Shown piece by piece: positions 8,862-17,349 of a DNA stretch of 50,459 nucleotides. The DNA lies in NCBI GenBank assembly GCA_009937095.1, contig JAACDB010000050.1, positions 1 through 50,459 of the forward strand, given 5' to 3'. The stretch's first letter is position 1; the number at the start of each line of letters is the position of its first letter. Made by a program: the position numbers and the translations under genes. The DNA comes from Verrucomicrobiota bacterium. GTDB taxonomy: Bacteria > Verrucomicrobiota > Verrucomicrobiia > Opitutales > Coraliomargaritaceae. The notes below the pieces were generated by a model. It ran no database searches. It was not told the DNA's origin and was given only the letters and a program-made list of their open reading frames with translations.

Positions 8862-10124
8862 ATGTCAGAACAACTAACAGGCAATTGTTTGATCGCCCAA
8901 TCGGGTGGCCCTACTTCCGTTATTAACTCCAGCCTTGCTGGTGCCATCACCGAGGCACTTAACCACGAGGCGATTGAAGAGATTTATGGTGGTCTCAACG
9001 GGGTTCTCGGAATACTGAACGAGAATATTATCGACCTTGCCGCGGAGTCACAACAGACCATCCGCGCCTTGCGCCATACTCCGGGTGCTGCTCTCGGTAC
9101 CTGCCGTTTTAAGCTTAAGCGTTCGGAAGATTATGCCCGCGTGCTGGAAGTGTTTGAAGCACACAACATCCGTTATTTCTTCTATGCCGGGGGTAATGAT
9201 TCTCAGGATACTGCCGACAAGATCTCCAAGCTAGCTCAGGAACGGGGCTACGATCTTCGCGTTATCGGTATTCCAAAGACCATTGATAACGATTTGGTCA
9301 CAACAGACCACACACCCGGTTATGGCAGTGTTATTAAATACGTTGCCGCTACTGTGAAGGAAGTCGCTTGCGACAATGCCGGCATGGGGCAACACGACCT
9401 CGTGCAAGTGGTCGAAGTAATGGGTCGCAGCGCCGGATGGATTGCTGCTGGAGCAGCCCTTGCGAAACGTCGTGATGACCCCAGCGGAGCACCCCATTTG
9501 ATCTATCTTCCTGAGGTAGCTTTCAGCCCTGATAAATTTATCAACGATGTGCAGCGCGTCCTTCAAAAGGAAAATTACTGCGTGGTCGTAGTGGGTGAAG
9601 GTCTTCTCGATAGCGACGGTAATTACATTTCCACTGACAGCACCGGAGCTGACGCCTTTGGGCATTCGCAACTTGGAGGTGCCGGCGATTACCTGCGCAA
9701 ACTGGTTGAAGATAATCTACAGATTAAGGCTCGTTCTATAAAATTCGGAATGGCACAACGCGCCGCCGCAAATTACGCTTCACAAGTTGATAATGACGAA
9801 GCGTTCCTCGCCGGGCAAGCTGCCGTGCAGGCTGCTATCAATGGCGAAACGGATAAAATGGTGACCCTCTTGCGCGGTGATGGTGAAACCTACACCTGTG
9901 AAACAGGCCTCGCCCCGCTGTCTGAAATTGCCAACGGCGTGAAGACACTGCCGGAAAGCTGGATCAACGAAGATGGTGTCAGCATGAGCTACCAATTCTA
10001 CAAGTATGCCCTACCTCTGATTCAGGGGGAAGTGCCGATGCCCTTCGAAAACGGTGTGCCCATTCACGCAAAATTCAATTGTGAAAAGGTAGCGCGTAAA
10101 CTCGCGCCGCACGATTTCGAATAA
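8862..10124 (+). CDS. pfp: Pyrophosphate-type 6-phosphofructokinase
   Basis: 420 residues from the ATG at 8862 (the frame opens at 8805 but the added residues are low-complexity). It interconverts fructose-6-phosphate and fructose-1,6-bisphosphate. Seen: IAQSGGPTSVINSSLAG, YAGGNDSQDTADK, IGIPKTIDNDL, TPGYGSVIKYVA and EVMGRSAGWIAAGAALAK. The lysine of PKTIDNDL and the residue after GG in GGNDS mark the PPi-using branch rather than the ATP enzymes, where GGDGS and a glycine in place of that lysine are usual. Using PPi makes the step reversible and saves ATP; a CBS-type pyrophosphatase gene lies about 5 kb away. A strong terminator follows. Confidence 0.88.
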   Translation: MSEQLTGNCLIAQSGGPTSVINSSLAGAITEALNHEAIEEIYGGLNGVLGILNENIIDLAAESQQTIRALRHTPGAALGTCRFKLKRSEDYARVLEVFEAHNIRYFFYAGGNDSQDTADKISKLAQERGYDLRVIGIPKTIDNDLVTTDHTPGYGSVIKYVAATVKEVACDNAGMGQHDLVQVVEVMGRSAGWIAAGAALAKRRDDPSGAPHLIYLPEVAFSPDKFINDVQRVLQKENYCVVVVGEGLLDSDGNYISTDSTGADAFGHSQLGGAGDYLRKLVEDNLQIKARSIKFGMAQRAAANYASQVDNDEAFLAGQAAVQAAINGETDKMVTLLRGDGETYTCETGLAPLSEIANGVKTLPESWINEDGVSMSYQFYKYALPLIQGEVPMPFENGVPIHAKFNCEKVARKLAPHDFE

Positions 10125-10150
10125 GCGCTTGAAGCAGTCTTGAATTTACA

Positions 10151-10180
10151 TGCGCTCCCGTTTGGGGGCGCATTTTTTTT
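10151..10180 (+). terminator. Rho-independent terminator of pfp
   Basis: TGCGCTCCC pairs with GGGGGCGCA across a TTT-type loop (9 bp with one G-T pair), followed by eight T. It closes the cinA-holA-purB-pfp run. The T run overlaps the stop codon of the convergent nadR-type gene at 10179. Confidence 0.88.
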
Positions 10181-10697
10181 ACGCTACAAGCGTTGCAACG
10201 CAGGCAATGGCGATGCGTAGGCGGTCATCTGCCGTTCCCTGAATACAGGTGAAGGGCAAGTTTAGCTGCTTTAGACGCATCAAAAATTTTGAGTGCAGGC
10301 AATCACGTGCGGCAGGGCTTTCGCGTTGACCCGGATCGGGAACCCAGGGGATGTCGGGCATACAAAGCAGGTAATGGTCGTAATGCCGTGCCAAAAATTG
10401 CTCCACAAGCCAGTCCAAATTATTCCGGTAGTAATATTCTCCGTAAATCAGAGTTGAGAGAAGATTGGTGTCGTGAAAAACCAAGCCGGCTTCCGTATCA
10501 TTAAGACTGGCATCCTCAAGCGTTTGTTGACCCTTGGCGATGCTCTCCAGATCGCTCGCTTCAATCGGGCGCTTTATTTCACTAACGTAGCTACGGACAA
10601 ATTCGGTGCTTAGAGGGGCCTTGAAATGGTTTGCCAGGCTCAGCGCAAGGGTCGTTTTGCCCGTGGATTCAGCTCCGGTTATAACGATGCGTTTCAT
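10179..10697 (-). CDS. NadR-type ribosylnicotinamide kinase (AAA/P-loop ATPase)
   Basis: 172 residues from the ATG at 10697, whose ATGA overlaps the pnuC stop. A Walker A loop is near the start (GAESTGKTT, residues 8-16), then a serine/threonine-rich segment and the LVFHDTNLLSTLIYGEYYY stretch typical of the C-terminal kinase domain of NadR, which phosphorylates nicotinamide riboside to NMN. Neither the nucleotidyltransferase domain nor the helix-turn-helix of enteric NadR is present: this is a single kinase domain. Coupling to the PnuC transporter gene strongly supports a role in nicotinamide riboside salvage by trapping the imported substrate. Confidence 0.85.
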   Translation of the reverse strand: MKRIVITGAESTGKTTLALSLANHFKAPLSTEFVRSYVSEIKRPIEASDLESIAKGQQTLEDASLNDTEAGLVFHDTNLLSTLIYGEYYYRNNLDWLVEQFLARHYDHYLLCMPDIPWVPDPGQRESPAARDCLHSKFLMRLKQLNLPFTCIQGTADDRLRIAIACVATLVA

Positions 10698-11296
10698 GCC
10701 CCGTTTCTTTGAATTGTTGATTTCCACTCAATCCATCCTTTCGTCGCCAGCATAATAAACATTAGGAAGAGCACCGCACTTACGTAATAACCTTGAGCGG
10801 CCCAAAGCCCCACAAAAATACAGTCTGCGATAATCCAGCAGATCCAATTTTCAATATATTTCCGGCTCAACATCCATTGCGCTGCAAAAGCACAATTGGT
10901 CGCAAAGGCATCGAGATACGGCAAGTAAGCGTTACTGTAATGGTCGAGCAAGCTTCCCAGGAGGAGACTGAAGACAAGCACGACGAGCACGCATCGTTTG
11001 AGGAGCCAGGGGGGCGTGTGCTCGATATGAATCTTTGGGTTAGATGCTTGAGAAGCCCTTCGCCAATTTGACCAACCGTAGACCGATATAAAAATAAAAA
11101 CCGTGTTCAAGAGCAGGGTGGCGTAGAGCGTCGCTTGCCAACTCAAGAAGACATAAGTGGCATAGCACAGGATGAACAGAGGCCATGCCAATAACCTTTC
11201 CTTTATGCTGAGATAAACTCCAGTCACCCCGGTCAGCATACCAAACCATTCAGCAGGCTGAACCGCTGCAAGATGACTCCCTATTCCCTCAAACAT
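10694..11296 (-). CDS. pnuC: PnuC-family nicotinamide riboside transporter
   Basis: 200 residues with about seven membrane helices. The aromatic motif YGWSNWRR (W-x-x-W) after the third helix is the PnuC hallmark for the substrate path; VTGVYLSIKERLLAWPLFI and IENWICWIIADCIFVGLW are also family-like. PnuC proteins carry vitamin precursors (nicotinamide riboside, sometimes thiamine or riboflavin) by facilitated diffusion, with trapping by phosphorylation inside. The 4-base overlap with the downstream NadR-type kinase gene makes nicotinamide riboside the best guess. No riboswitch was recognised upstream. Confidence 0.9.
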   Translation of the reverse strand: MFEGIGSHLAAVQPAEWFGMLTGVTGVYLSIKERLLAWPLFILCYATYVFLSWQATLYATLLLNTVFIFISVYGWSNWRRASQASNPKIHIEHTPPWLLKRCVLVVLVFSLLLGSLLDHYSNAYLPYLDAFATNCAFAAQWMLSRKYIENWICWIIADCIFVGLWAAQGYYVSAVLFLMFIMLATKGWIEWKSTIQRNGA

Positions 11297-11310
11297 ATCG
11301 CTTCGAAGGA

Positions 11311-11610
11311 TTAATCCGCATCGTAGATGCAGACGCGTTCCCAGTAAGCTGCAAAACGTGCGAGGAAATCACGGTGCAAGGGATCTACTTGATAGGCATC
11401 ATGGGCAGCAAGATCTTCCAGGACAACCGTTAGGCAGTAGTCATAAGAGTCGTCAATTACTGGACGCGCCTCCGTGGCGGCAGGCGTTCCCACATGAACC
11501 GCTGCGGCAGAAGCAATCCCCTTGAGGCTTTCCAAGCCATTCTGGAATTCAGCGCGTTCCTCAGTTTTAAGGTTCTCGCGCAACCAAAAGCATACCGTGT
11601 GAATAAGCAT
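11311..11610 (-). CDS. Dabb (stress-responsive A/B barrel) family protein
   Basis: 99 residues, a small ferredoxin-like alpha/beta barrel. The opening MLIHTVCFWLRENL and the closing motif DPLHRDFLARFAAYWERVCIYD are typical of the Dabb family (usual pattern HPxHxxF). These proteins form dimers; functions vary from stress response to polyketide cyclisation, so no reaction is assigned here. It lies 14 bases upstream of pnuC and 12 bases after thrH in the same minus-strand run. Confidence 0.85.
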   Translation of the reverse strand: MLIHTVCFWLRENLKTEERAEFQNGLESLKGIASAAAVHVGTPAATEARPVIDDSYDYCLTVVLEDLAAHDAYQVDPLHRDFLARFAAYWERVCIYDAD

Positions 11611-11622
11611 GATGGATGTGAC

Positions 11623-12231
11623 TTAGGATATTTGAAGCGCGGCTTCGATACAGGCCCGCAATTCTGCGTGGGTGCGTGCCACTTTAAGATCGGGGCGTTC
11701 CTGAATCAAGCGTTCGGGCGGGCAAAAGAGCGCTTTTTGGTCGGCAGTCTCAATCATACTTAAGTCGTTATAGGAATCACCCGCCGCAAATGTTTCGAAA
11801 TTTAGTTTTTTGAAGGCTTCCACGGCCTTGCGCTTGTGGTCGGGCAGGCGCAGACGATAATCGGCGATGCGACCCTCAGCATCGATTTCCAAATCATGGC
11901 AGAAGAGGGTAGGGTGTCCAAGTTTTGCCATTAGCGGTCCCGCGAATTGACTGAAGGTGTCCGATAAAATTACCAGGCGTGTCTGTGCGCTCACCCATTC
12001 GACGAATTCAACGGCACCTGGTAAAGGTTCGAGCTTCCCGATGACTGCTTCAATGTCAGCCAGCTTGAAGCCTTCCTTATCGAGGATGTCCAGGCGGTAG
12101 CGCATGAGCGTATCGTAGCAGGGTTCATCGCGAGTGGTGCGCTTTAAGGCTTCGATGCCGGTGGTCTCAGCAAAGGCAATCCAGATTTCAGGGATGAGCA
12201 CCCCCTCAAGGTCGAGGCAGACTATATGCAT
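11623..12231 (-). CDS. thrH: ThrH-type phosphoserine phosphatase / homoserine phosphotransferase
   Basis: 202 residues of the HAD superfamily. Motif I is CLDLEGVL with nucleophile Asp7 and, as in ThrH, Glu in the +2 position instead of the usual Asp. Motif II is VILSDTF, and motif III/IV is FAAGDSYNDLSMI. ThrH dephosphorylates phosphoserine and can pass the phosphate to homoserine. The insert after residue 20 and the ending CPPERLIQERPDL match the family closely. Probably co-transcribed with the Dabb gene 12 bases downstream. Confidence 0.9.
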   Translation of the reverse strand: MHIVCLDLEGVLIPEIWIAFAETTGIEALKRTTRDEPCYDTLMRYRLDILDKEGFKLADIEAVIGKLEPLPGAVEFVEWVSAQTRLVILSDTFSQFAGPLMAKLGHPTLFCHDLEIDAEGRIADYRLRLPDHKRKAVEAFKKLNFETFAAGDSYNDLSMIETADQKALFCPPERLIQERPDLKVARTHAELRACIEAALQIS

Positions 12232-12286
12232 GCTTTCAAAAGCGTTGGAAAGTGCACTTGAGCCAATCCCAATCCAGTACTCCGCC

Positions 12287-12832
12287 CTAAAGAGGCGGGC
12301 AGTTTAGCAAGATGGCATCCACTACAATTTGTGCTTCGACTGCATTCAAGGCCTTCTGCTGCAGGCGGCGGGTATGCGCTCCACGCCAGACGAGTCGGTT
12401 GCTGGCGGTATCAATAATATCAATCACCAGTGTCCCTTCCTCGTACTTGTCGATAAACAGACGGCCATAGCTATAGTCCCCGAAATAGGGTTTCCGACCA
12501 AAGGGTGCAGGGCCATAACCCAAATCATGCACCTCGGTTTGATTTTTAGTGAGGGTATGAAAGTTTACGCGGAAATCTGCGTTTGCTTCGCTACCGTAAC
12601 CTTTGGCTTCGAGGTTATTTAGAATCGCGTAGCTGATGCGGCGATCGACCAGAGGACTCAGCGCGATACTGCCATAATTTTCCCGGTCTTCACGTGTGTC
12701 TATTTTGAAAGTGGCATAGCCATGTATGCGCTCAATTTCCGTCAGGTCGTAATCCACCGCGACAGGACTCTGGCAACCGACAAAAATGAATAAACCGACA
12801 AGTAAAATTGAACACGGTGCTGTAGCCTTCAT
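12287..12832 (-). CDS. DUF4136 lipoprotein
   Basis: 181 residues. A lipoprotein signal opens it (hydrophobic stretch, then FVGCQ with the lipidated cysteine at about residue 20). The mature part starts VAVDYD, keeps YATFKID, then DRRISYAILNNLEAKGY and DFRVNFHTLTKN, and ends with VIDIIDTASNRLVWRG, the pattern of DUF4136. Such proteins sit on the inner or outer membrane facing the periplasm; function is not established. It lies between the sugar transferase and thrH genes, 53 and 55 bases from them. Confidence 0.88.
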   Translation of the reverse strand: MKATAPCSILLVGLFIFVGCQSPVAVDYDLTEIERIHGYATFKIDTREDRENYGSIALSPLVDRRISYAILNNLEAKGYGSEANADFRVNFHTLTKNQTEVHDLGYGPAPFGRKPYFGDYSYGRLFIDKYEEGTLVIDIIDTASNRLVWRGAHTRRLQQKALNAVEAQIVVDAILLNCPPL

Positions 12833-12885
12833 ATAAAGAACGATAACACCCCTGCTAGGAATGGCAACCTTATGTCTGTATAAAG

Positions 12886-13473
12886 TCAGTTTTGCGGTGG
12901 TCGGTTTGTTCCCTGAAAAGCAGATCGCGTTACTGTTTCAGATGCATTGATGTCCTTGCGCTGCAAAACGGCTAGGAACGTTAGGGCCAGTATTTTAAGA
13001 TCCAGAAAAAGGGATTGGTGCTCGATATACCAGAGGTCCAATTCAAATTGTCGCTCCCAGGTCAGGCCATTGCGACCGTTGATCTGAGCCCAGCCGGTAA
13101 TACCGGGTCGCATTTCGTGCCGTTGGGCTTGTTCGTCGGAGTAGCGGGGCAGGTATTCCGTCGGGAGCGGCCGGGGGCCCACGAGGCTCATATCACCACG
13201 CAGGACATTCCAGAGTTCGGGCAGTTCATCCAGACTACTGGAGCGCAGGAGGTGACCCCAGGCGTTCGTGCGATCGGCATCGCTACCCGGGCCAAGCTGC
13301 ATACTGCGAAACTTTATAATCTCAAAGGGCCGACCCTCGCGGCCGGCGCGCACTTGTCGGAAAAAGAGGGGACGTCCCAACTTGAGCCACTGCATGCAGG
13401 CAAGCCCCAGCAGAAGCGGCGCAAGCACGATCAGGCCAAAAAAACTGAAGAAAATATCAAAGGCGCGTTTCAT
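12886..13473 (-). CDS. Small bacterial sugar transferase (monotopic phosphoglycosyl transferase)
   Basis: 195 residues, the PglC/WcaJ catalytic core without the extra N-terminal membrane domain. One re-entrant N-terminal helix (about 5-30) is followed by RPLFFRQVRAGREGRPFEIIKFRSM, then LLRSSSLDELPELWNVLRGDMSLVGPRP with the catalytic Asp-Glu pair (DELPEL), and GITGWAQINGRNG. It moves a phospho-sugar from a UDP-sugar to undecaprenyl phosphate, the first step of exopolysaccharide or O-antigen building. No other glycan genes are adjacent, so the sugar is unknown. It begins the minus-strand run that ends at the nadR-type gene. Confidence 0.93.
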   Translation of the reverse strand: MKRAFDIFFSFFGLIVLAPLLLGLACMQWLKLGRPLFFRQVRAGREGRPFEIIKFRSMQLGPGSDADRTNAWGHLLRSSSLDELPELWNVLRGDMSLVGPRPLPTEYLPRYSDEQAQRHEMRPGITGWAQINGRNGLTWERQFELDLWYIEHQSLFLDLKILALTFLAVLQRKDINASETVTRSAFQGTNRPPQN

Positions 13474-13595
13474 GAGGTGAAATTCTCGGTAATTATCGAG
13501 GAAGGCTTTGGTTTTGGCTATTTATAATTGATTTTCATTTGAACCTAAATGGATTTCTATTAAGTTCATAAACTTACTACTAAATACTTACTATT

Positions 13596-14768
13596 ATGAT
13601 ACTCGACGCTTCTGCCCGCAACTTTGAATCCTTCAGCCTTACCCGTTTGCTAACCACTTGCTTTGGGTCTGGTAATGGTGAAAAAGCCTGTATTCTGATC
13701 GATCTTCCCGACCCACGGGACATTAAGGACTTTAAATTCCTGAACGATGAAACCCTCTCGATCCAAAATTACGGACATGAGGTTTTCTACAAAGGTTTTA
13801 AGGACGGTGCTCTTGATGCCATGAATTGGAGCGGTGGTGAAATTTTTGCCTACCGCGAGACCGGCGGTAGCAATTTGGATATGGAGGATGTTTGCTTTGA
13901 CCCCAGCGGCAATGAACTGAGCCTCGACCGCGATATTTACACCAACTACGACATCATTCTGACCGTTTCAACCTTTTCGGCGACCGCTCCGCTCACTGCA
14001 AAATGCAAGGAGTTCGGTTTTCGCGGTGCCACCCTGCACGGCTTGAATCAAATCATCCTCGATACCGGACTCGCGGTTGATTACGACCTCGTCAGCGAGG
14101 AGGCCGAAGGCTTGCGCTTGGGCTTAAACGAAGCAGACCGTTTCGAAATTGATTTCCAGGTAGAGGGCGATGTCTACACCCTCATTTTGCACACCAACGG
14201 CCAGGCCGCTCAAAAAAGTCATGGCTTGTGCCCTCCGGGAAAACCGGATGTTGCCAACTTGCCTGCCGGTGAAGTCTACTTTGTCCCGGAAAGTGCTGAA
14301 GGCGTGTTCCCCTTTAAATACAGCGAGGAAACGATTGGGTTATTGCATGTTAAGGACGGCAGTATCTACAAGTCCCAGTTTGTCTATGGCGACTATGCTG
14401 AAATTGAGGCGCATAACCAACGTTTGGCAGATGACCCCATGGTGGGTGCCATCGGTGAGCTTGGCTTTGGAACACAGGTCTTGCCCTTCTCGGGTCGTGA
14501 TATTCAAGACGAGAAAATTCTCGGCACCATTCACGTGGCAACCGGACGCGATGACCACCTGGGTGGAAAGATAACGCCGGATCTTTTTAAGGAGCACAAA
14601 AACGCTTCGCACGACGATGTGCTCTATGCTCCGCACAAGACGCCAGAGATTCGACTCCCTGAAGCTCGCATGGTTAAAGATGGAAAGACCACTGTTTTAA
14701 TTCGCAACTACAAGCCTGCGGAATTCATGGTCGCCTGTCTGGAATCCAAGGCGGCGGTCGAGGCTTAA
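13596..14768 (+). CDS. M29-like (aminopeptidase T-type) metalloprotein
   Basis: 390 residues. The C-terminal half carries the pattern of the M29/NicX-like metal-binding fold: NLPAGEVYFVPE (Glu226), GELGFGTQ (Glu288), DEKILGTIHVATG (Glu306, His313), and SHDDVLY (His339 with Asp340 or 341). These would bind one or two divalent metals. M29 members are leucyl-type aminopeptidases, but relatives include ring-cleaving dioxygenases, so substrate cannot be read off. The N-terminal third is not recognised in detail. It is 3 bases upstream of the 4-mercaptohistidine N-methyltransferase homologue and almost certainly co-expressed with it. No Shine-Dalgarno is visible before the ATG. Divergent from the sugar transferase across 122 bases. 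Confidence 0.75.
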   Translation: MILDASARNFESFSLTRLLTTCFGSGNGEKACILIDLPDPRDIKDFKFLNDETLSIQNYGHEVFYKGFKDGALDAMNWSGGEIFAYRETGGSNLDMEDVCFDPSGNELSLDRDIYTNYDIILTVSTFSATAPLTAKCKEFGFRGATLHGLNQIILDTGLAVDYDLVSEEAEGLRLGLNEADRFEIDFQVEGDVYTLILHTNGQAAQKSHGLCPPGKPDVANLPAGEVYFVPESAEGVFPFKYSEETIGLLHVKDGSIYKSQFVYGDYAEIEAHNQRLADDPMVGAIGELGFGTQVLPFSGRDIQDEKILGTIHVATGRDDHLGGKITPDLFKEHKNASHDDVLYAPHKTPEIRLPEARMVKDGKTTVLIRNYKPAEFMVACLESKAAVEA

Positions 14769-14771
14769 ATC

Positions 14772-15524
14772 ATGTCGGATAATCCCTACGAGTGCGATAC
14801 GCTCTTGCAGCAGTATCTCGTCTTTCATTATGCCACTGGCGCGGAGCAGTTTCCCTATCCTTTTGGAGGAGCGGATGCCCTTGATTTTCCAACCCGTTGC
14901 GTGCGTGAGGGGCTCGACTTGGAAGGGCTCAAGCCGGATTCAAAGGCACTTGATTTAGGCTGTGCGGTCGGACGGAGTACGTTTGAACTGTCTCGGCATT
15001 GCGCGGAGGTGCTCGGTATCGATTACTCTGCTGCCTTTATTAGGGCGGCAAATGAATTAAGAGCCAAGGGAAGCCTGCAGGTAAAACGTTTAGATGAAGG
15101 TGCCGCGCACACCACCCTCGATCTTAAGATCGATTCTTCCATGCACCGCGAGCGGGTTCGGTTTGAAACCGGTGATGCCCAGGATTTGCCTGCTGAACTT
15201 GGATCCTTTGATGTGGTCTTGGCCTGTAATCTCATTTGTCGTCTAACCGAACCGATGCGTTTGCTCGATCGCCTGCCGCAACTGGTGCGCCCCGGTGGGC
15301 AATTGTTTATCACGACACCGTTCACCTGGCTCGAAGCCTACACGCCACGCGCCAACTGGCTGGGTGAAGGGAGTGCAGATTCTTTTGAAGGTTTGCGCGA
15401 TTCGCTGGAGCCGGCCTTTATCTTGGAAAAAACCTGGGATATGCCTTTTCTCATTCGGGAACATGCCCGCAAATTTCAATACAGCATCGCTCAGGCAAGC
15501 CGCTGGCGTCGCGTCGATGTTTGA
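14772..15524 (+). CDS. Putative 4-mercaptohistidine N1-methyltransferase (stand-alone OvoA C-terminal-like)
   Basis: 250 residues, a class I SAM methyltransferase. The opening NPYECDTLLQQYLVFHY, the SAM loop LDLGCAVGRSTFEL (residues 60-73), CNLICRLTEP and ITTPFTWLEAYTP with a following WLG all match the C-terminal methyltransferase domain of OvoA, which N-methylates 5-thiohistidine to make ovothiol. Here it stands alone: the non-haem-iron sulfoxide synthase half and a PLP lyase are not in this window. It follows the M29-like gene by 3 bases. Activity on thiohistidine is inferred from family resemblance; another histidine-like substrate is possible. Confidence 0.82.
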   Translation: MSDNPYECDTLLQQYLVFHYATGAEQFPYPFGGADALDFPTRCVREGLDLEGLKPDSKALDLGCAVGRSTFELSRHCAEVLGIDYSAAFIRAANELRAKGSLQVKRLDEGAAHTTLDLKIDSSMHRERVRFETGDAQDLPAELGSFDVVLACNLICRLTEPMRLLDRLPQLVRPGGQLFITTPFTWLEAYTPRANWLGEGSADSFEGLRDSLEPAFILEKTWDMPFLIREHARKFQYSIAQASRWRRVDV

Positions 15525-15551
15525 AAACCGGCGGTTTGGGCAAGCCTCGGG

Positions 15552-17231
15552 CTAGCTCTCGAGGTAGCCTGAACTTTTCAGCAAACTTCCGATGTAGGGG
15601 ATCAACTGCTTCTTGCGACTCACAATGCTGGAAAGAAAATAGACATTATTTTTTCCGCGTTGAGGGTAGTTGATTTGGTCGAGCACCAATTGCTCGCCGC
15701 TGGCAATGAGGAGGGAATCCTGAGAATTGACATCGGTAATAAGGAGGAAACTTAAGCCCAGTCCCTCGCTTTTACGGTGTGCATTCAGGGCTTCGTTCAG
15801 GGCGTCTGAGTGAGTATTGAAATTGTCAAATCCGAGTTCCTCAATTTGTGAGACGCTATAACGCAGGCTACTTTCCTGGTATTCCTTGCAGTCGGAGCGG
15901 ATGACCTCCTCCGGTGAGTTGTTAAGAATAACTGAACCGGACGTGAAGATGAGCTCTGCTAGAGTGGCACTTTCAATGCCGGCAATGGGCGCCAGCCAGT
16001 CCAATAGTTCTCCTTCCAGCGGCGTTGTTGTGGGGCTGTTAAGGTGCAGGGTGTCAGAAATGATGCCAGACATCATTGCGCCTGCAATAGCGCGGGAGGG
16101 GGCAAGTCCACTTTTGCGGAAGAGGTCAGCAACAATTGAGCAGGTTGAGCCCACCGGACGATTGATGAATAGAATGGGTTGTTGGGTTGGAAGGTTGCCC
16201 AATTTGTGGTGATCCAAAATCTCAGTAATTTGAACTTTGCCGGCTCCGTTTACGGCCTGGCTCAATTCATTGTGGTCGACCAGAGCGATGCGGGTCTTGC
16301 TTGGGCGCAGGATGTCACTTTTGGAAAAGACTCCCTGTAATTCGTTGCTCTCATTGGTCACCATGTAAAGCGGGTCATTGAGCGAGGCGATGCGGCTCTT
16401 GACGGATTGAATACTGTCTTCCGCAGAAAAACATTTGGCGCGTTGCTCAAAAAGGCTGTCGATGTGCGTGGCGGTTCGAATGATCCACGAAGTCGAGGCC
16501 GAATCATAGGGACTGATGATGAGGCAAACATCATTTTCTTTTGCAAGCTGTAGAATTTCCGGATCAACCGCGAGGCCGCCTGTGATAACCAGAAGGCGCA
16601 CCTTTTTCTCGATGCATAATTCCTGAATGTCGCGTCGGTCGCCCACCACAATAATGGACTGTTCCGCCGGCATGTCGGTTTCCTTGCGGTAACTGTCAAA
16701 GGATTTGAGATGCATGGCACCCACTCGCACATATAGTTCCTGCACTTTTTGCGAGTCCACTTGGTGGAGTGCCTCGGCGTTCAAGGAGCGCACAATCGAG
16801 TCGATATTGGTTTTAACGCGCCGCATATCTTTCGAGGAGCGTGGCTTGGGCACAAAGAATTCCCCGAGTTGGAAAAAACTGATCATTCCCATGAGTCGGT
16901 TGGCGGTGTCGATAACCGGTAGCGCGCGGACATCATGTTTATCAATTAGCTCAAGGGCTTCGGCGCAGGTGCTTTGCGGGGTAACCGTGTGGAGCTTGCG
17001 GCTCATGATGGCTTCAATACGCGGGGTGACGTCCCCTAAGAAAACGGGCATGGGTAATTGAAAATGCTCAATGATGGCATCGATGCGCGGGTTGGTGTTG
17101 CCGCATCGCGCCGCGACATAATGCGTCTCGCCCAGAGCGTGCTTGTATGCGGCATAGGCCAGAGCCGAGCAGATGGCATCCGCGTCGGGGTTCTTATGTC
17201 CGAGAACATAGATGGGGGTCTCGTTTTCCAT
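15552..17231 (-). CDS. ppaC: Manganese-dependent inorganic pyrophosphatase with CBS and DRTGG domains
   Basis: 559 residues, far longer than the plain family II enzyme (about 310) because a regulatory insert sits inside the DHH domain. Seen in order: VLGHKNPDADAICSALAYA (metal site 1), a first CBS motif (CAEALELIDKHDVRALPVID), a DRTGG-like segment (IVVGDRRDIQ, ITGGLAV), a second CBS part (PLYMVTNESNELQGVFSKSD), then LVDHNELSQAV, EILDHHKLG (DHH motif) and the DHHA2 domain with its SRKKQ motif near the end. CBS enzymes of this type are inhibited by AMP/ADP and activated by ATP or diadenosine polyphosphates. It destroys PPi, the substrate of the pfp product. Confidence 0.93.
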   Translation of the reverse strand: MENETPIYVLGHKNPDADAICSALAYAAYKHALGETHYVAARCGNTNPRIDAIIEHFQLPMPVFLGDVTPRIEAIMSRKLHTVTPQSTCAEALELIDKHDVRALPVIDTANRLMGMISFFQLGEFFVPKPRSSKDMRRVKTNIDSIVRSLNAEALHQVDSQKVQELYVRVGAMHLKSFDSYRKETDMPAEQSIIVVGDRRDIQELCIEKKVRLLVITGGLAVDPEILQLAKENDVCLIISPYDSASTSWIIRTATHIDSLFEQRAKCFSAEDSIQSVKSRIASLNDPLYMVTNESNELQGVFSKSDILRPSKTRIALVDHNELSQAVNGAGKVQITEILDHHKLGNLPTQQPILFINRPVGSTCSIVADLFRKSGLAPSRAIAGAMMSGIISDTLHLNSPTTTPLEGELLDWLAPIAGIESATLAELIFTSGSVILNNSPEEVIRSDCKEYQESSLRYSVSQIEELGFDNFNTHSDALNEALNAHRKSEGLGLSFLLITDVNSQDSLLIASGEQLVLDQINYPQRGKNNVYFLSSIVSRKKQLIPYIGSLLKSSGYLES

Positions 17232-17286
17232 GATTTTTTCTATGCCGCTTGGGGATGGGTATACAAACTAATAGAGCTTTTGGTTT

Positions 17287-17322
17287 GAAAAAACAAAGGC
17301 CGGACTGCAATAGCCCGACCTT
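17287..17322 (-). terminator. Rho-independent terminator of the prepilin gene
   Basis: On the minus strand AAGGTCGG pairs with CCGGCCTT (8 bp with one G-T pair) around an 11-base loop, followed by TTTG and six or seven T. It separates the prepilin gene from ppaC downstream. Confidence 0.82.
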
Positions 17323-17349
17323 GTGTTTTAGAAAGTCTGACTGATGGAA

